This document shows positions 9,433 through 22,383 of a DNA stretch of 64,000 nt, piece by piece. Below the pieces are notes generated by a model. The model was not told the origin of the DNA and did no database searches. It saw only the letters and a program-made list of their open reading frames with translations. The translations under genes were made by a program, and so were the position numbers. The first letter of the stretch is position 1, and each line of letters begins with the position of its first letter. Where the stretch lies: NCBI RefSeq assembly GCF_013705725.1, contig NZ_CP055481.1, forward strand, positions 6,262,001 through 6,326,000, read 5' to 3'. This DNA comes from Klebsiella sp. RHBSTW-00484. Its GTDB lineage: Bacteria; Pseudomonadota; Gammaproteobacteria; Enterobacterales; Enterobacteriaceae.

Positions 9433-9852
9433 TCAGAACGTGACGCCAGCACAGAGAATAATGTTCGCAAACGGGGAACACTCCCCGCTGCGAATCACCG
9501 CCTGACTATCTGCAGTTTCTTTTTTGAACTGCTCATGATTGGTATAACGAATTTCAATGGTGTTTCCCTGGTGTTGCTGCAGCAGCTCAAGATGTCTGAG
9601 CAACGTCGTGTGGAGCTGCGGGTTAAGGGTTTTAATCTCTTGCGCGAGGATAGCCGCTTCAACCTGCATTTCGCTCGTCACCACCTCCAGAACCTGCATA
9701 AAGGAGGGAACTCCGTGGGTTAACGCCATGTCGATACGCGTGCTGCTACGAGGTACTGGTAATCCAGCATCGCAAACTACCAGCGTATCGGTATGACCCA
9801 GACGGGAGATGACCGACGAAATATCAGCGTTAAGTACGGTACCTTTTTTCAT
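9433..9852 (-). CDS. rbsD: D-ribose pyranase RbsD
   Basis: A 139-residue cytoplasmic mutarotase that interconverts the pyranose and furanose forms of ribose so ribokinase can use the sugar. It has the family start [22 protein letters not shown], with the conserved histidine at position 20, and the C-terminal [20 protein letters not shown] 9852 gives the E. coli length; an upstream in-frame ATG lies within the operator region and is rejected. It is the first gene of the rbs operon, just downstream of two RbsR-type palindromes. Confidence 0.97.
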   Translation of the reverse strand: MKKGTVLNADISSVISRLGHTDTLVVCDAGLPVPRSSTRIDMALTHGVPSFMQVLEVVTSEMQVEAAILAQEIKTLNPQLHTTLLRHLELLQQHQGNTIEIRYTNHEQFKKETADSQAVIRSGECSPFANIILCAGVTF

Positions 9853-9870
9853 TTTCTCTTTTGCTCCACT

Positions 9871-9962
9871 AGCGAAACGTTTCGCTGACATAAGTATTAT
9901 CAATACTCGAGCAAAAAACCATCATCAGAATTGAGAATTGTGATCGCTATCGAAACGTTTCG
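9871..9962 (-). promoter_or_regulatory. rbs operon control region with two RbsR-type operators and a partial CRP site
   Basis: A perfect 16-bp palindrome, AGCGAAACGTTTCGCT at 9871-9886, matches the known E. coli RbsR operator core. A second copy of the core, CGAAACGTTTCG, lies at 9951-9962, about 78 bp away centre to centre. Two sites of a LacI-family tetramer at this spacing suggest repression by looping. Next to the distal site, TGTGATCGCTATCG is half of a CRP consensus; the rbs operon is CRP-activated in E. coli. The palindromes are seen directly; the looping is inferred. Confidence 0.8.
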
Positions 9963-10002
9963 CAAAACTGAGGTAAAGGAAGGAAGTCAGAATAACAAAC
10001 AG

Positions 10003-10030
10003 CAAAAAGCCCTTCGCAAGGAAGGGCTTT
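10003..10030 (-). terminator. kup transcription terminator
   Basis: Minus-strand hairpin with 10-bp arms (AAAGCCCTTC and GAAGGGCTTT) and a 5-base loop, ending in TTTTTGCTG just downstream of the kup stop. It lies between kup and the rbs control region, so it would also shield rbs from kup read-through. Confidence 0.85.
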
Positions 10031-10036
10031 AGAGAA

Positions 10037-11905
10037 TCAAATTTCGACTTGGGTACCGAGTTCAATAACCCGGTTTGGCGGGATTTCGAACTGATCCGGC
10101 GCTCGCAGGGCGTTACGCTGCAGCAGAAGATACAGCTTGCCGCGCAGGCGCAGATACCACGGCCGCTTGCCGATGATTAACGACTCATGCGACATAAAGA
10201 AGGAGGTCTCCATCATCCGGCAGCTCAGGCCTTCCAGCCCGCAGCGGTGGAAGACTTCTTCAACATTCGGCGTTTCACGCCAGCCGTAGCTGGCAACCAC
10301 GCGCCAGAACGACGGTGAAATCTGCTCAATCTGCACGCGACGAACGTTATGCACGTATGGCGCATCTTCGGTACGCAGCGTTAGCAAGATTACCCGCTCA
10401 TGCAGCACCTTGTTGTGCTTCAGGTTATGTAACAGAGCGAAAGGAATCACATTTAGCGCTCGGGACATATATACGGCGGTCCCAGGAACGCGAACCGGCG
10501 GCGATTTTTCAAGGGAAGAGATCATCGCTTCCAAAGAATTACCATGTTCATGCATCCGACGTAGCAAGCGGAAACGCTCGCTTTTCCAGGTGGTCATGAT
10601 GGTAAACATCACCAGACCCAGCGTCAGCGGCAGCCAGCCACCGGAGACGATTTTGTCGAGGTTAGCTGAGAACAGCGGGATGTCGATGCACATAAAGGCC
10701 ACCAGCAGCAGTGCCACAACAAACTTATTCCAGTGCCAGTTTTTACGCGCTACCGTCGAGAACAAAATGGTGGTCAGCACCATGGTTCCCGTCACCGCAA
10801 TCCCATATGCCGCCGCCAGGTTCGAGGAGTGCTCAAAGCTGACAATCACAATGACCACCGAGATATAGAGCAGCCAGTTAATGAACGGGATATAAATCTG
10901 GCCGGACTCCATTTCCGAGGTATGGATAATGCGCATCGGCGAAAGATATCCCAGACGCACCGCCTGGCGGGTCAACGAGAAGACACCGGAAATCACCGCC
11001 TGAGAGGCGATAACCGTCGCCAGGGCGGCGATAATCAGCATCGGAATCAATGCCCACTCGGGCGCCAGCAGGAAGAACGGGTTCTTAATCGCTTCTGGAT
11101 GTTTTAGCAGTAGCGCTCCCTGACCAAAGTAGTTCAGCACCAGAGAAGGCAGAACTACCGAGAACCAGGCCAGACGAATAGGCAATTTACCGAAGTGCCC
11201 CATGTCGGCATACAGCGCTTCCACGCCGGTAATCGACAGTACCACCGCGCCCAGTGCGACAAAAGAAACGGTTTTATATTCGAGGAAAAAGTGAACCGCC
11301 CAGTATGGGTTCAACGCCTGCAACACTTCCGGGTTAGCAAAAATGCTACGCGCCCCTAGCACTGCCAACAGCAGGAACCAGATCAGCATAATTGGCGCGA
11401 ACAGCTTGCCCACCATACTGGTGCCGTGCTTTTGGATAGCAAACAGCAGCGTCAGAACAATAATTGATATGGGGACAACCCAGGTATCCAGGTCAGGAGC
11501 GATAATTTCCAGACCCTCGATTGCTGACATGACCGAGATTGCCGGCGTAATGACCACCTCTCCGTAGAAGAAGCTACCGCCGATAAGACCAAGGATCACC
11601 AGTACGGACGTTGCTCGCGCGGACGTGTTACGTCCTGCCAGCGACATCAGCGTCAGGATCCCACCTTCACCGGCGTTATCCGCCCGCATAACGAAGGTAA
11701 TATATTTGAGTGATACGGTAAAAATCAGCAGCCAAAAAATGAGCGACAGGAAGCCAAAAACAGCATCACGCTCAACGCCAAAGCCAAACTGGCCAGACAG
11801 ACATTCACGAAGTGTATATAGCGGGCTGGTGCCGATATCGCCGTATACCACACCGATTGCCGCCAGCGTTATTGCTGGCAACGATTGCTTATTATCAGAG
11901 CTCAT
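10037..11905 (-). CDS. kup: low-affinity potassium uptake protein Kup
   Basis: A 622-residue inner-membrane K+/H+ symporter of the KUP/HAK/KT family, the same length as E. coli Kup. It opens with [43 protein letters not shown] is the family hallmark of TM1. Twelve membrane segments fill residues about 12-430, followed by a soluble C-terminal domain of roughly 180 residues. It is the constitutive potassium transporter important at low pH and at low turgor. It is divergent from ravA, with 217 bp between the starts holding both promoters. Confidence 0.98.
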   Translation of the reverse strand: MSSDNKQSLPAITLAAIGVVYGDIGTSPLYTLRECLSGQFGFGVERDAVFGFLSLIFWLLIFTVSLKYITFVMRADNAGEGGILTLMSLAGRNTSARATSVLVILGLIGGSFFYGEVVITPAISVMSAIEGLEIIAPDLDTWVVPISIIVLTLLFAIQKHGTSMVGKLFAPIMLIWFLLLAVLGARSIFANPEVLQALNPYWAVHFFLEYKTVSFVALGAVVLSITGVEALYADMGHFGKLPIRLAWFSVVLPSLVLNYFGQGALLLKHPEAIKNPFFLLAPEWALIPMLIIAALATVIASQAVISGVFSLTRQAVRLGYLSPMRIIHTSEMESGQIYIPFINWLLYISVVIVIVSFEHSSNLAAAYGIAVTGTMVLTTILFSTVARKNWHWNKFVVALLLVAFMCIDIPLFSANLDKIVSGGWLPLTLGLVMFTIMTTWKSERFRLLRRMHEHGNSLEAMISSLEKSPPVRVPGTAVYMSRALNVIPFALLHNLKHNKVLHERVILLTLRTEDAPYVHNVRRVQIEQISPSFWRVVASYGWRETPNVEEVFHRCGLEGLSCRMMETSFFMSHESLIIGKRPWYLRLRGKLYLLLQRNALRAPDQFEIPPNRVIELGTQVEI

Positions 11906-12122
11906 AGACTAGTCTTTTCGTTTATAAAACAAATGTGTGCCTAGTCCCTTGGCCCACAAAAAGCGCACAGTATGCACGATTATTTGCTAAATCGTACCCC
12001 TAACTGACATCATCTTAACCTGACTCAAAGAAAATAAATCGATTCTTCAGGCTATTACCACCCCTAATCAAACATCTATACTCGACTTAACAACGACATC
12101 CTAAAAAGCACGCAACTCAATT

Positions 12123-13622
12123 ATGGCTCAATCACATTTACTGGCAGAAAGAATTTCCCGGCTCAGCGCAGCTCTGGAAAAAGGGCTCTTTGAACGCAGC
12201 CACGCAATACGCCTTTGTCTACTTGCGGCACTCAGCGGCGAGAGCGTTTTTTTGCTGGGTCCACCGGGTATCGCCAAAAGCTTAATTGCCCGCCGTCTTA
12301 AGTTCGCCTTCCTGCGAGCCCGCGCATTTGAATATCTGATGACCCGCTTTTCAACGCCGGAAGAAGTCTTTGGCCCACTTTCCATCCAGGCGCTGAAAGA
12401 CGAAGGTCGTTACGAACGCCTGACCGCCGGCTACCTTCCGGAAGCCGAAATTGTTTTTCTCGATGAGATCTGGAAAGCAGGTCCGGCGATCCTCAATACG
12501 CTGCTGACGGCGATAAACGAGCGCCATTTTCGCAACGGGGCAACCGAAGAGAAAATCCCTATGCGCCTGCTGGTGGCAGCATCGAACGAATTGCCTGAAG
12601 CGGATAACAGCCTGGAAGCCTTATACGATCGCATGCTCATCCGTTTATGGCTGGATAAGGTACAAGATAAAACCAACTTCCGCTCAATGTTGATAAGCCA
12701 GCAGGATGAGAACAGCAACCCAGTTCCAACTAATTTGCAGGTCAGCGACGAGGAATTCATACAGTGGCAGCAAGATATCGGTGCCGTTAAGCTGCCGGAC
12801 AGCGTGTTTGAGCTGATTTTCCAGTTGCGCCAGCAACTGGATGCACTACCCAACGCGCCCTACGTTTCAGATCGTCGCTGGAAAAAAGCCATCCGTCTGT
12901 TGCAAGCCAGCGCCTTCTTCAGCGGTCGAGATACCATTGCCCCTATCGACCTGATCCTGCTGAAAGATTGCCTGTGGCACAACATTGAGACCATGAACCT
13001 GATGTCCGTGCAGTTGGAAACCTTAATGACCAGCCACGCCTGGCAGCAACAGGCAATGCTCACCCGCCTGGGGACGATTATCCAGAGGCGCATTCAGCTT
13101 CAGCAACAGCAAAGCGATAAGACCGCGCTAAAAGTGACGCGCCTGGGCGGTATGTTTAGCCGGAAACCTCATTATGAATTACCTGCTGAAGTGCAGGCCC
13201 CCACGTTGACTCTGCTACTCCAGCAGCCGCTCAAACTGCACGATCTGGAAGTCATTCATATTACGTTTGTCCGTGAAGAGCTAGCGCATTGGCTGGAAAA
13301 AGGCGGTGAGATCCGCGGTAAACTCAACGGTATAGGCTTTGCCCAGCAGCTGAATATGGATGTCGATACCAGCCAGCACCTGGTTGTGCGCGATGTCAGT
13401 CTGCAGGGGTCGCGTCTCTCCTTACCCGGCAGTGAATCGCAGGAAAATATGCCGGCCGAAATCAGGCAACAGCTGGAAGCGCTGGACGACGAGTGGCATC
13501 AACAACACAACCGCTTCAGCGAACAGCAAAAATGCCTGTTTATTCCCGGTGAGTGGCTGGGACGCATCGAAGCCAGCCTGCAGGACGTTGGGACGCAGAT
13601 TAAACAGGCCCGACAGTCATGA
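12123..13622 (+). CDS. ravA: regulatory ATPase RavA (MoxR AAA+ family)
   Basis: A 499-residue MoxR-type AAA+ ATPase that forms hexamers and, in E. coli, binds the inducible lysine decarboxylase LdcI and works with ViaA on respiratory complexes. Walker A is GPPGIAKS (46-53) and Walker B VFLDE (111-115); sensor I lies in [19 protein letters not shown]. The C-terminal LARA domain region (about 330-440) is present. The stop overlaps the viaA start by 4 bp (ATGA type), so the two are translationally coupled. It is divergent from kup. Confidence 0.97.
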   Translation: MAQSHLLAERISRLSAALEKGLFERSHAIRLCLLAALSGESVFLLGPPGIAKSLIARRLKFAFLRARAFEYLMTRFSTPEEVFGPLSIQALKDEGRYERLTAGYLPEAEIVFLDEIWKAGPAILNTLLTAINERHFRNGATEEKIPMRLLVAASNELPEADNSLEALYDRMLIRLWLDKVQDKTNFRSMLISQQDENSNPVPTNLQVSDEEFIQWQQDIGAVKLPDSVFELIFQLRQQLDALPNAPYVSDRRWKKAIRLLQASAFFSGRDTIAPIDLILLKDCLWHNIETMNLMSVQLETLMTSHAWQQQAMLTRLGTIIQRRIQLQQQQSDKTALKVTRLGGMFSRKPHYELPAEVQAPTLTLLLQQPLKLHDLEVIHITFVREELAHWLEKGGEIRGKLNGIGFAQQLNMDVDTSQHLVVRDVSLQGSRLSLPGSESQENMPAEIRQQLEALDDEWHQQHNRFSEQQKCLFIPGEWLGRIEASLQDVGTQIKQARQS

Positions 13623-15067
13623 CTCTGGATATGCTGAATGTCATGCTGGCAGTCGGCGAAGAGGGAATGATCGACGAAATGCTGCTGGCTCTGCTGGCAG
13701 CACCTCAGTTAGCCATTTTCTTTGAAAAATTTCCGCGGTTAAAAAATATCATCGCCGCAGATATTCCTCGCTGGCGTGAGGCGGTCAGATCGCGCCTAAA
13801 AGAGACCCATGTTCCTCCCGAACTGGATGCGGAAGTTCAGTGCTATCAACAGTCACAGCGGCTTTCCACTTCGCAGTTTATCGTCCAGCTCCCGCAAATC
13901 CAGAGTCAGCTACACAAGCTTCACTCCCCTTTTGCCGCCCAGGCACAGCAGTTAGTGGATAACAATCATACTTTTACCCCCGCTCTGCATACGCTTTTTC
14001 TCCAGCGCTGGCGTTTGAGTCTGGTGGTGCAGGCAACGTCCCTCAATCAGCAACTGCTGGATGAGGAGCGCGATCAGTTGCTTAGCGAAGTCCAGGAACG
14101 AATGACTCTCAGCGGTCAATTGGAGCCGGTGCTGGTGGAAAATGATAACGCAGCAGGGCACCTGTGGGATATGAGCGCAGGAGAGCTGAGGCGCGGTGAT
14201 TATCAGTTGATCGTTCGCTACGGGGATTTTTTGACTCAGCAGCCTGAACTTATGCAGCTTGCTGAGCAGTTGGGTCGTTCCAGAGAGGCGAAGACGGTAC
14301 CAAAAAAGGATGCGCCGATGGAAACCTTCCGCAGCCTGGTGCGAGAACCGGCAACCGTGCCGGAGCAGGTCGATGGGCTACAGCAGAGCGACGATATTCT
14401 GCGCCTGCTGCCGCCGGAACTGGCCACACTCGGCATCACCGAGCTGGAGTTTGAGTTCTATCGTAAGCTGGTAGAGAAACAGCTGCTGACCTACCGACTT
14501 CACGGTGATGCCTGGAAGGAAAAGGTAACCGAGCGTCCAGTCACCCGCCAGGATTTTGATGAACAGCCGCGAGGGCCGTTTATCGTCTGCGTCGATACAT
14601 CGGGATCAATGGGCGGCTTTAATGAGCAGTGCGCTAAGGCTTTTTGCCTGGCGCTGATGCGGGTCGCACTGGCAGATAATCGCCGCTGCTTCATTATGTT
14701 GTTTTCCAGCGAGGTAGTGCATTACGAACTCACCGGACCACAGGGGCTTGAGCAGGCGATCCGTTTCTTAAGCCAGCGCTTTCGCGGCGGTACGGATTTG
14801 GCCAGTTGCTTCCGGGCTGTTATTGAGCGAATGCAGAACCCTCAGTGGGTAGATGCTGATGCGGTGGTGATTTCTGATTTTATCGCCCAGCGCTTGCCGG
14901 ATGAGGTGATCAATAAGGTAGGGGAACTACAGCATAAACATCAGCATCGTTTTCATGCGGTGGCAATGTCGGTACACGGTAAGCCCGGCATCATGCGCAT
15001 TTTCGATCATATCTGGCGCTTTGATACCGGGTTACGTAGCCGCCTGCTGCGTCGCTGGCGGCGTTAG
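13619..15067 (+). CDS. viaA: von Willebrand A-domain protein ViaA, partner of RavA
   Basis: A 482-residue cytoplasmic or membrane-associated protein. The N-terminal half is helical; the C-terminal third is a VWA domain with the metal-ion-dependent adhesion motif DTSGSMGG at about residue 325 and a downstream GGTDL contributing Thr. MoxR-VWA gene pairs form chaperone-like complexes. In E. coli RavA-ViaA has been linked to Nuo and Frd assembly and to aminoglycoside sensitivity. It is coupled to ravA by overlap and converges on asnA 8 bp away. Confidence 0.96.
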   Translation: MTLDMLNVMLAVGEEGMIDEMLLALLAAPQLAIFFEKFPRLKNIIAADIPRWREAVRSRLKETHVPPELDAEVQCYQQSQRLSTSQFIVQLPQIQSQLHKLHSPFAAQAQQLVDNNHTFTPALHTLFLQRWRLSLVVQATSLNQQLLDEERDQLLSEVQERMTLSGQLEPVLVENDNAAGHLWDMSAGELRRGDYQLIVRYGDFLTQQPELMQLAEQLGRSREAKTVPKKDAPMETFRSLVREPATVPEQVDGLQQSDDILRLLPPELATLGITELEFEFYRKLVEKQLLTYRLHGDAWKEKVTERPVTRQDFDEQPRGPFIVCVDTSGSMGGFNEQCAKAFCLALMRVALADNRRCFIMLFSSEVVHYELTGPQGLEQAIRFLSQRFRGGTDLASCFRAVIERMQNPQWVDADAVVISDFIAQRLPDEVINKVGELQHKHQHRFHAVAMSVHGKPGIMRIFDHIWRFDTGLRSRLLRRWRR

Positions 15068-15075
15068 CTGATCTA

Positions 15076-16068
15076 TTAAAGAAGGGCAGCGACGCTTTCA
15101 CGAACCTGCGTTGGCCAGACGCCGCACTGAACCTGCCCGATATGGTCAAGCTGCAGAAGTAGCATCGTCAGACGAGACTGGCCGATACCGCCGCCGATAG
15201 TCTGCGGCATTTCTCCGCGCAGCAGCGCCTGGTGCCATTCCAGCTTCAGGCGATCTTCATCACCAGTAATCGCAAGCTGGCGTTTCAGCGCCTCGGAATC
15301 CACGCGGATGCCCATCGAAGAGAGCTCAAAAGCATCTTCCAGAATCGGGTTCCACACCAGGATATCGCCGTTCAGACCAGCAAAACCTTCAGCTGCCGGC
15401 GTGCTCCAGTCATCATAATCCGGGGCACGAACATCGTGACGCTGACCATCAGACAATTTGCCGCCGATACCAATCAGGAATACAGCACCCAGATCTTTGG
15501 CTATCGCCCGCTCGCGGCCTTTAGCATCAAGATCCGGATAACGACTTAATAATTCCTGACTATGAACAAACTGGATCGTCTCCGGCAAGAACGGCGTCAG
15601 GCCAAATTCTTTGCTCACCGCAGCTTCGGTCGCTTTGATCCCGGCATAGATCGCTTCAACGGTCGATTTCAGCGTCCCGCAATGGCGTTCTGCGTCACCC
15701 ATTACGCGCTCCCAGTCCCACTGGTCAACGTAAACGGAATGGATAGCGGTTAATCTGTCTTCATCGGGGCGAAGGGCCTTCATGTGCGTGTACAGCCCTT
15801 CGCCCGCGCTGAAGTCGTGTTGTCCCAGGGTTTGACGCTTCCACTTCGCCAGTGAATGAACCACTTCGAATTGGGCGTCTGGCAGTGTTTTCACTTTCAC
15901 CTGAACCGCTTTTTCGCAACCAGACAGGTTATCCTGCGTCCCATCTCCCACACGGCTTAAGATGGGGGCCTGGACTTCAATCAGACCAAGCTTCTCTTCA
16001 AGCTGGCGGGAAAAGTGAGACTTAACGAAACTAATCTGGCGTTGTTTTGCGATGTATGCGGTTTTCAT
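15076..16068 (-). CDS. asnA: aspartate-ammonia ligase (asparagine synthetase A)
   Basis: A 330-residue cytoplasmic enzyme, related in fold to class II aminoacyl-tRNA synthetases, that makes asparagine from aspartate, ammonia and ATP. ATG 16068 gives [20 protein letters not shown], the E. coli N-terminus; the frame runs 20 codons further upstream, but that part is not conserved. Family segments [19 protein letters not shown] and [14 protein letters not shown] are present. It is divergent from asnC, which activates it when asparagine is scarce. Confidence 0.97.
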   Translation of the reverse strand: MKTAYIAKQRQISFVKSHFSRQLEEKLGLIEVQAPILSRVGDGTQDNLSGCEKAVQVKVKTLPDAQFEVVHSLAKWKRQTLGQHDFSAGEGLYTHMKALRPDEDRLTAIHSVYVDQWDWERVMGDAERHCGTLKSTVEAIYAGIKATEAAVSKEFGLTPFLPETIQFVHSQELLSRYPDLDAKGRERAIAKDLGAVFLIGIGGKLSDGQRHDVRAPDYDDWSTPAAEGFAGLNGDILVWNPILEDAFELSSMGIRVDSEALKRQLAITGDEDRLKLEWHQALLRGEMPQTIGGGIGQSRLTMLLLQLDHIGQVQCGVWPTQVRESVAALL

Positions 16069-16219
16069 TTTTATGACTCCTGCGTCCTGTTGCCATTGAT
16101 TAAGCAACAAAACCGCGATGCAATTCAATAATCCAACAACAAAAAGCCTGCTTAGGTTTTAATTCATCAAAATATGGCGCTAAAATAGAGCGATTCATCA
16201 AACTTCATAAGAAAAACCT

Positions 16220-16678
16220 ATGGAAAATTATCAGATCGACAATCTGGATCGCGGCATCCTTGAAGCTCTCATGGCTAATGCACGTACCGCCTATGCCGAA
16301 CTGGCGAAACAGTTTGGCGTCAGCCCCGGGACAATTCACGTTCGCGTCGAGAAAATGAAGCAAGCGGGAATTATTACCGGCGCACGCATTGACGTCAGTC
16401 CAAAACAGCTGGGTTACGATGTGGGCTGTTTTATCGGCATCATTCTGAAGAGCGCGAAGGATTACCCTTCCGCACTGGCCAGATTAAACAGTCTCGATGA
16501 AGTTACCGAAGCGTATTACACCACCGGCCACTACAGCATCTTTATAAAAGTGATGTGCCGATCGATTGATGCCCTTCAACATGTACTTATCAACAAGATC
16601 CAAACAATCGATGAAATTCAGTCCACTGAAACATTGATCGTCCTGCAGAACCCGATTATGCGTACCATTCGCCCGTGA
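16220..16678 (+). CDS. asnC: transcriptional regulator AsnC (Lrp/AsnC family)
   Basis: A 152-residue feast/famine regulator. The N-terminal helix-turn-helix (about 8-55) starts MENYQIDNLDRGILEALMAN; the C-terminal RAM domain binds asparagine. It activates the divergent asnA and represses its own gene. The 151-bp spacer to asnA holds both promoters. In E. coli its transcription continues toward mioC and oriC, which lie directly downstream here as well. Confidence 0.97.
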   Translation: MENYQIDNLDRGILEALMANARTAYAELAKQFGVSPGTIHVRVEKMKQAGIITGARIDVSPKQLGYDVGCFIGIILKSAKDYPSALARLNSLDEVTEAYYTTGHYSIFIKVMCRSIDALQHVLINKIQTIDEIQSTETLIVLQNPIMRTIRP

Positions 16679-16698
16679 TCGGACTTTTTAATCCCACA

Positions 16699-16760
16699 TT
16701 TTTCCACAGGTAGATCCCAGCCCGCTCACAGCGTACAATACGCCACTCTGAATAGTGGAG
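16699..16760 (+). promoter_or_regulatory. mioC promoter region with near-consensus DnaA box
   Basis: TTTTCCACA at 16699-16707 differs by one base from the DnaA box TTATCCACA. It lies just upstream of mioC, where E. coli has a DnaA-repressed promoter whose transcripts enter oriC. GTGGAG at 16755-16760 is the mioC ribosome site and fixes the ATG at 16770. Confidence 0.5.
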
Positions 16761-16769
16761 CGGGCGATC

Positions 16770-17210
16770 ATGGCAGACATAACTCTTATCAGCGGCAGTA
16801 CTCTGGGTAGCGCAGAATATGTATCAGAACATCTGGCGGAAAAGCTGGAAGAAGCTGGTCACGGCACCACTATCCAGCACGGTCCGTTGATTGAGGATCT
16901 GCAGGCCGAAGGAATCTGGCTGGTTATCTCTTCTACTCATGGTGCTGGCGATATTCCCGATAACTTACTGCCTTTCTATGAAGCGCTTCAGGAGAAGCAA
17001 GTCGATCTTTCTGCTGTCCACTTTGGCGCAATCGGCATCGGTAGTCGTGAATATGACACCTTCTGTGGAGCTATTGATAAAATCGAGGCGGCCCTCATAG
17101 CATGTGGGGCAAAACAGATCGGCGAAACGCTGAAGATTAATGTCCTCGAACATGAGATTCCTGAAGATCCAGCAGAGATTTGGCTTGGATCCTGGAAAAA
17201 TTTGCTCTGA
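16770..17210 (+). CDS. mioC: flavodoxin-like protein MioC
   Basis: A 146-residue short-chain flavodoxin. The FMN phosphate loop is SGSTLGSAEY (about 8-17), and STHGAGDIPDN and GIGSREYDTFCGAID are the isoalloxazine loops. In E. coli it supports biotin synthase in vitro and its transcription runs into the origin. The start at 16770 gives MADITLISGST, the conserved N-terminus; the in-frame GTG at 16755 is part of the ribosome site. oriC follows immediately. Confidence 0.96.
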   Translation: MADITLISGSTLGSAEYVSEHLAEKLEEAGHGTTIQHGPLIEDLQAEGIWLVISSTHGAGDIPDNLLPFYEALQEKQVDLSAVHFGAIGIGSREYDTFCGAIDKIEAALIACGAKQIGETLKINVLEHEIPEDPAEIWLGSWKNLL

Positions 17211-17520
17211 GAATTGTAAAGATCTTCGTTTCTTCTGTGGATAACTATGCTTAAAAGCTTGGATCAACCGGTAGTTATCCAAAGTATAACCCTTGACTGA
17301 TTTTTGTGCTGTGTATAACCCTTCATTTTGATCCCAGCTTATACTGAACAGGATCACCGATCATTCACAGATAGTGATCCTTCTTAAGCTTTTGATCTTA
17401 AATCGTGGATCTGACTTATCCACAGATATCGTCGATCCTAATAAGAGATCACAATAAAACAGATCTCTAAATAAAAGATCTTCTTTTTAATACTCAGGAT
17501 CCCGGTGCTTTCTCGAAAGC
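17211..17520. other. oriC: oriC, chromosomal replication origin
   Basis: This stretch between mioC and mnmG has the enterobacterial oriC layout, in the opposite orientation to the usual E. coli drawing. DnaA boxes are R4 TGTGGATAA (17236-17244), R3 TTATCCAAA (17275-17283), R2 TGTGTATAA (17310-17318) and R1 TTATCCACA (17416-17424). Next to R1 is the AT-rich duplex-unwinding element (about 17440-17495) with GATCT-type 13-mers. Around a dozen GATC Dam/SeqA sites are scattered through it. DnaA melts the AT-rich part and DnaB is loaded. An IHF site is expected between R1 and R2, but I did not define it. Confidence 0.95.
17440..17495. other. duplex-unwinding element of oriC
   Basis: AT-rich tract containing three GATC-led repeats, around 17448, 17462 and 17477, that correspond to the L, M and R 13-mers of E. 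coli oriC read on the other strand. It borders DnaA box R1 at 17416-17424. DNA opening at initiation is expected here. Confidence 0.8.
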
Positions 17521-17591
17521 CGAAAGTTGAGTAGAATCCACGGCCCGGGCTTCAATCCATTTTCAAACCGCTTTACGCGAGGCAAACCACC

Positions 17592-19481
17592 ATGTTTTAT
17601 CAGGATCCTTTTGACGTCATCATCATTGGCGGGGGTCATGCAGGCACTGAGGCCGCGATGGCCGCAGCGCGAATGGGTCAACAGACTCTGCTTTTGACAC
17701 ACAATATCGACACGTTGGGGCAGATGAGTTGCAACCCGGCGATTGGCGGCATTGGGAAAGGACACCTGGTAAAAGAAGTGGATGCCCTCGGCGGTCTGAT
17801 GGCAACGGCGATCGATCATGCAGGTATCCAGTTTAGGATACTAAACGCCAGTAAGGGGCCGGCGGTCCGCGCCACCCGAGCTCAGGCAGACCGCGTGCTC
17901 TATCGACAGGCAGTTCGCACAGCGCTGGAAAACCAGCCGAACTTGATGATCTTCCAGCAGGCCGTTGAAGATCTGATTGTTGAGAACGATCGTGTCGTCG
18001 GTGCCGTGACCCAGATGGGGCTCAAATTCCGCGCTAAGGCGGTTGTTCTGACCGTTGGTACATTCCTGGATGGCAAGATCCATATCGGTCTGGATAACTA
18101 CAGCGGTGGCCGTGCTGGCGATCCGCCATCGATCCCGCTGTCTCGCCGTCTACGCGAGCTTCCGTTGCGCGTAAGCCGCCTGAAAACTGGTACTCCACCG
18201 CGTATTGACGCAAGAACCATTGATTTCAGCGTTTTGGCGCAGCAGCACAGCGATGATCCAATGCCGGTCTTCTCGTTTATGGGCAATGCTTCCCAGCACC
18301 CACGTCAGGTACCGTGCTATGTCACTCATACCAACGAGAAAACCCACGATGTTATCCGCAATAACCTCGATCGCAGCCCTATGTATGCTGGGGTGATTGA
18401 AGGGATCGGCCCGCGTTACTGTCCGTCGATCGAAGACAAAGTCATGCGCTTTGCCGATCGCAACCAGCACCAGATCTTCCTGGAGCCGGAAGGACTGACG
18501 TCCAATGAAATTTATCCAAACGGCATCTCTACCAGCCTGCCGTTTGATGTCCAGATGCAAATCGTTCGCTCAATGCAGGGGATGGAAAATGCAAAAATCG
18601 TCCGTCCTGGCTACGCTATTGAGTACGATTTCTTCGACCCGCGCGATCTTAAGCCGACGCTGGAAAGTAAATTTATCCATGGCCTGTTCTTCGCTGGGCA
18701 GATTAACGGCACCACCGGCTACGAAGAAGCTGCAGCGCAGGGCCTGCTCGCTGGTCTGAACGCCGCCCGTTTCTCTGCTGAGAAAGAGGGCTGGGCGCCG
18801 GGCCGCTCTCAGGCCTATCTCGGCGTGCTGGTGGACGACCTGTGTACTCTTGGGACCAAAGAACCGTACCGTATGTTTACCTCGCGGGCGGAATATCGTC
18901 TGATGCTGCGTGAAGACAATGCTGACCTGCGTCTGACCGAACAGGGTCGTGAGCTGGGTCTGGTGGATGACGAACGCTGGGCGCGTTTCAACGAGAAGCT
19001 GGAAAGCATTGAGCGTGAACGCCAGCGTCTAAAATCCAGCTGGGTTAATCCGCTGGCAGAAAGCGCTGCGGAAGTGAATGCTCACCTGACTGCGCCACTT
19101 TCTCGTGAAGCAAGCGGTGAAGACTTACTTCGTCGTCCTGAAATGACCTACGAGCAGTTGGTGCAGATGTCACCGTTCTCACCAGGTCTTGCAGATAAGC
19201 AAGCAGCTGAGCAGGTGGAGATTCAGGTTAAGTATGAAGGCTACATCGCTCGTCAGCAGGATGAGATCGAAAAGCAGCAGCGCAATGAAAATACCTTGCT
19301 GCCTGCGACACTCGATTACCGGCTGGTGAACGGATTGTCGAACGAGGTGATTGCTAAGCTCAACGATCACAAACCGTCCTCAATAGGACAGGCATCGCGT
19401 ATTTCTGGTATTACGCCGGCGGCAATCTCTATTCTGCTGGTGTGGCTGAAAAAACAGGGAATGCTGCGTCGTAGCGCCTGA
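17592..19481 (+). CDS. mnmG: tRNA uridine-34 modification enzyme MnmG (GidA)
   Basis: A 629-residue FAD- and NADH-dependent enzyme that, with MnmE, adds the carboxymethylaminomethyl group to U34 of several tRNAs. The FAD-binding Rossmann motif is [10 protein letters not shown] (residues 13-22), followed by the GidA signatures [12 protein letters not shown] and [11 protein letters not shown] and the C-terminal helical domain that contacts MnmE. It is the first gene beyond oriC, as in E. coli, where its transcription affects initiation. The sequence is almost identical to the E. coli protein. Confidence 0.98.
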   Translation: MFYQDPFDVIIIGGGHAGTEAAMAAARMGQQTLLLTHNIDTLGQMSCNPAIGGIGKGHLVKEVDALGGLMATAIDHAGIQFRILNASKGPAVRATRAQADRVLYRQAVRTALENQPNLMIFQQAVEDLIVENDRVVGAVTQMGLKFRAKAVVLTVGTFLDGKIHIGLDNYSGGRAGDPPSIPLSRRLRELPLRVSRLKTGTPPRIDARTIDFSVLAQQHSDDPMPVFSFMGNASQHPRQVPCYVTHTNEKTHDVIRNNLDRSPMYAGVIEGIGPRYCPSIEDKVMRFADRNQHQIFLEPEGLTSNEIYPNGISTSLPFDVQMQIVRSMQGMENAKIVRPGYAIEYDFFDPRDLKPTLESKFIHGLFFAGQINGTTGYEEAAAQGLLAGLNAARFSAEKEGWAPGRSQAYLGVLVDDLCTLGTKEPYRMFTSRAEYRLMLREDNADLRLTEQGRELGLVDDERWARFNEKLESIERERQRLKSSWVNPLAESAAEVNAHLTAPLSREASGEDLLRRPEMTYEQLVQMSPFSPGLADKQAAEQVEIQVKYEGYIARQQDEIEKQQRNENTLLPATLDYRLVNGLSNEVIAKLNDHKPSSIGQASRISGITPAAISILLVWLKKQGMLRRSA

Positions 19482-19503
19482 TCTTTCCCTGATAGAGATA
19501 TTT

Positions 19504-19570
19504 GGCGGATAACGCATTCGTATCCGCCCTTTTAATTCATCAGCCCGGTAAGCGTTATCGCCTCCGGGCT
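19504..19570 (+). repeat. two hairpins between mnmG and rsmG, the second REP-like
   Basis: The first hairpin has arms GGCGGATA (19504-19511) and TATCCGCC (19521-19528) followed by CTTTTAATT, so it may be a weak terminator. The second has arms AGCCCGG (19542-19548) and CCGGGCT (19564-19570) enclosing TAAGCGTTATCGCCT, resembling a REP unit, and is followed by CATTGTTTTT. They may partly uncouple rsmG from mnmG. Confidence 0.55.
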
Positions 19571-19595
19571 CATTGTTTTTAGACAGGTATTGACC

Positions 19596-20219
19596 GTGCT
19601 TAACAAACTTTCTCGTCTGCTGGCTGAAGCAGGGATTTCGCTCACCGATCACCAGAAAAATCAGCTGGTAGCCTATGTGGGCATGCTGGATAAGTGGAAT
19701 AAGGCTTATAACCTGACCTCCGTTCGCGATCCGAACGAGATGCTGGTACGCCACATTCTCGATAGCATTATTGTTGCGCCGCACCTTAAAGGAACTCGTT
19801 TTATTGATGTGGGCACCGGTCCTGGGCTACCGGGTATTCCGCTGGCGATAGTGCGCCCTGAGTCCCATTTTACCTTGTTGGACAGCCTTGGTAAGCGTAT
19901 TCGGTTCCTTCGTCAGGTTCAGCATGAGTTAAAACTGGACAATGTGACGCCGGTACAAAGTCGCGTAGAGGAGTTTTCTGGTGAGCCGCTGTTTGATGGC
20001 GTCATTAGCCGCGCATTTGCTTCGTTAAGCGACATGGTGAGTTGGTGCCACCACTTACCTGCGAAGAACGGTTATTTCTACGCGCTCAAAGGTTTAGTCC
20101 AGGAAGATGAAATGGCAAATCTTCCACAAGGGTATGTGGTTAATGAGATTATTGAGCTGCATGTTCCTCAGCTGGAAGGGGAGCGTCACCTGGTGGTGAT
20201 TCAACCAAAAATGATTTAA
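19596..20219 (+). CDS. rsmG: 16S rRNA G527 N7-methyltransferase RsmG (GidB)
   Basis: A 207-residue SAM-dependent methyltransferase that modifies G527 of 16S rRNA; loss gives low-level streptomycin resistance. The SAM-binding motif I is [12 protein letters not shown] (about 70-81). I chose GTG 19596, giving (M)[15 protein letters not shown] as in E. coli, with ACAGG 8 bases upstream; a TTG two codons earlier is possible but less well placed. It follows mnmG, separated by the two hairpins. Confidence 0.95.
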   Translation: MLNKLSRLLAEAGISLTDHQKNQLVAYVGMLDKWNKAYNLTSVRDPNEMLVRHILDSIIVAPHLKGTRFIDVGTGPGLPGIPLAIVRPESHFTLLDSLGKRIRFLRQVQHELKLDNVTPVQSRVEEFSGEPLFDGVISRAFASLSDMVSWCHHLPAKNGYFYALKGLVQEDEMANLPQGYVVNEIIELHVPQLEGERHLVVIQPKMI

Positions 20220-20835
20220 TTTTTATCAAAAAATGTGAAAAAAAGATGGCTCAAGCATGTTACAAAAATAAAAGTCACTGCAGGGTATTATCGGGTCATT
20301 GTTAACCTTGTTTTTACCATGGGTTTTCTTTCAGTTAACTTTGACTTGTTGCTTTCTCCGATGGATAGTCAACGTTGAAAATATCAGTGTGCTAAAAATC
20401 GAGCTGCTGATGCTTCATACTGATGTTAAATATTTATTATAAATGTCAATAAAAGGTTTTCATTGTATATAGGGTTGTTTTAGAAAGAATACCCATTTTT
20501 TATGTTGGATATCAAAAGGATGAAAACTTACGTTTTATGTACAGAATTAATTCAATTGCGGTAAAAATGTCTATTATGTGATCTGATGCACGCTTTAATT
20601 GCCGTGTTTTCTCGCTATTTGCAGTTTTGCATGACCGCTCACAGATTGGTGAAAAGCATGAAAAGTTGTCACTTTGAAAATAATTAAACATTTATTCACT
20701 ATTTTGCTACTTATTGTTTGAAATCACGGGGCGTCACCGTATAATTTGTCCGCTTTTTGATGCTTGACTCTTCGTCTTAAAGGACGTTTTATACGACACG
20801 CGACATACCTCAAAGGGAGCAGGAGTAAAAACGTG
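20220..20835 (+). promoter_or_regulatory. rsmG-atpI intergenic region with the ATP synthase operon promoter
   Basis: About 600 AT-rich bases without a convincing gene. A good sigma-70 promoter is TTGAAA (20718-20723) and TATAAT (20740-20745) with a 16-base spacer; it should start transcription near 20752, about 85 bp before atpI. GGAGCAGGAG at 20816-20825 is the atpI ribosome site. E. coli also has a long gap with the unc promoter here. I see no terminator or small RNA that I can defend in 20220-20700. Confidence 0.7.
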
Positions 20836-22040
<1,205 letters not shown>

Positions 22041-22069
22041 TTTTTACCAACATACTACGTTTTAACTGA

Positions 22070-22347
<278 letters not shown>

Positions 22348-22383
22348 TAAGCCACAGAGTTAATTTTTAAGAGGTATTGTGCT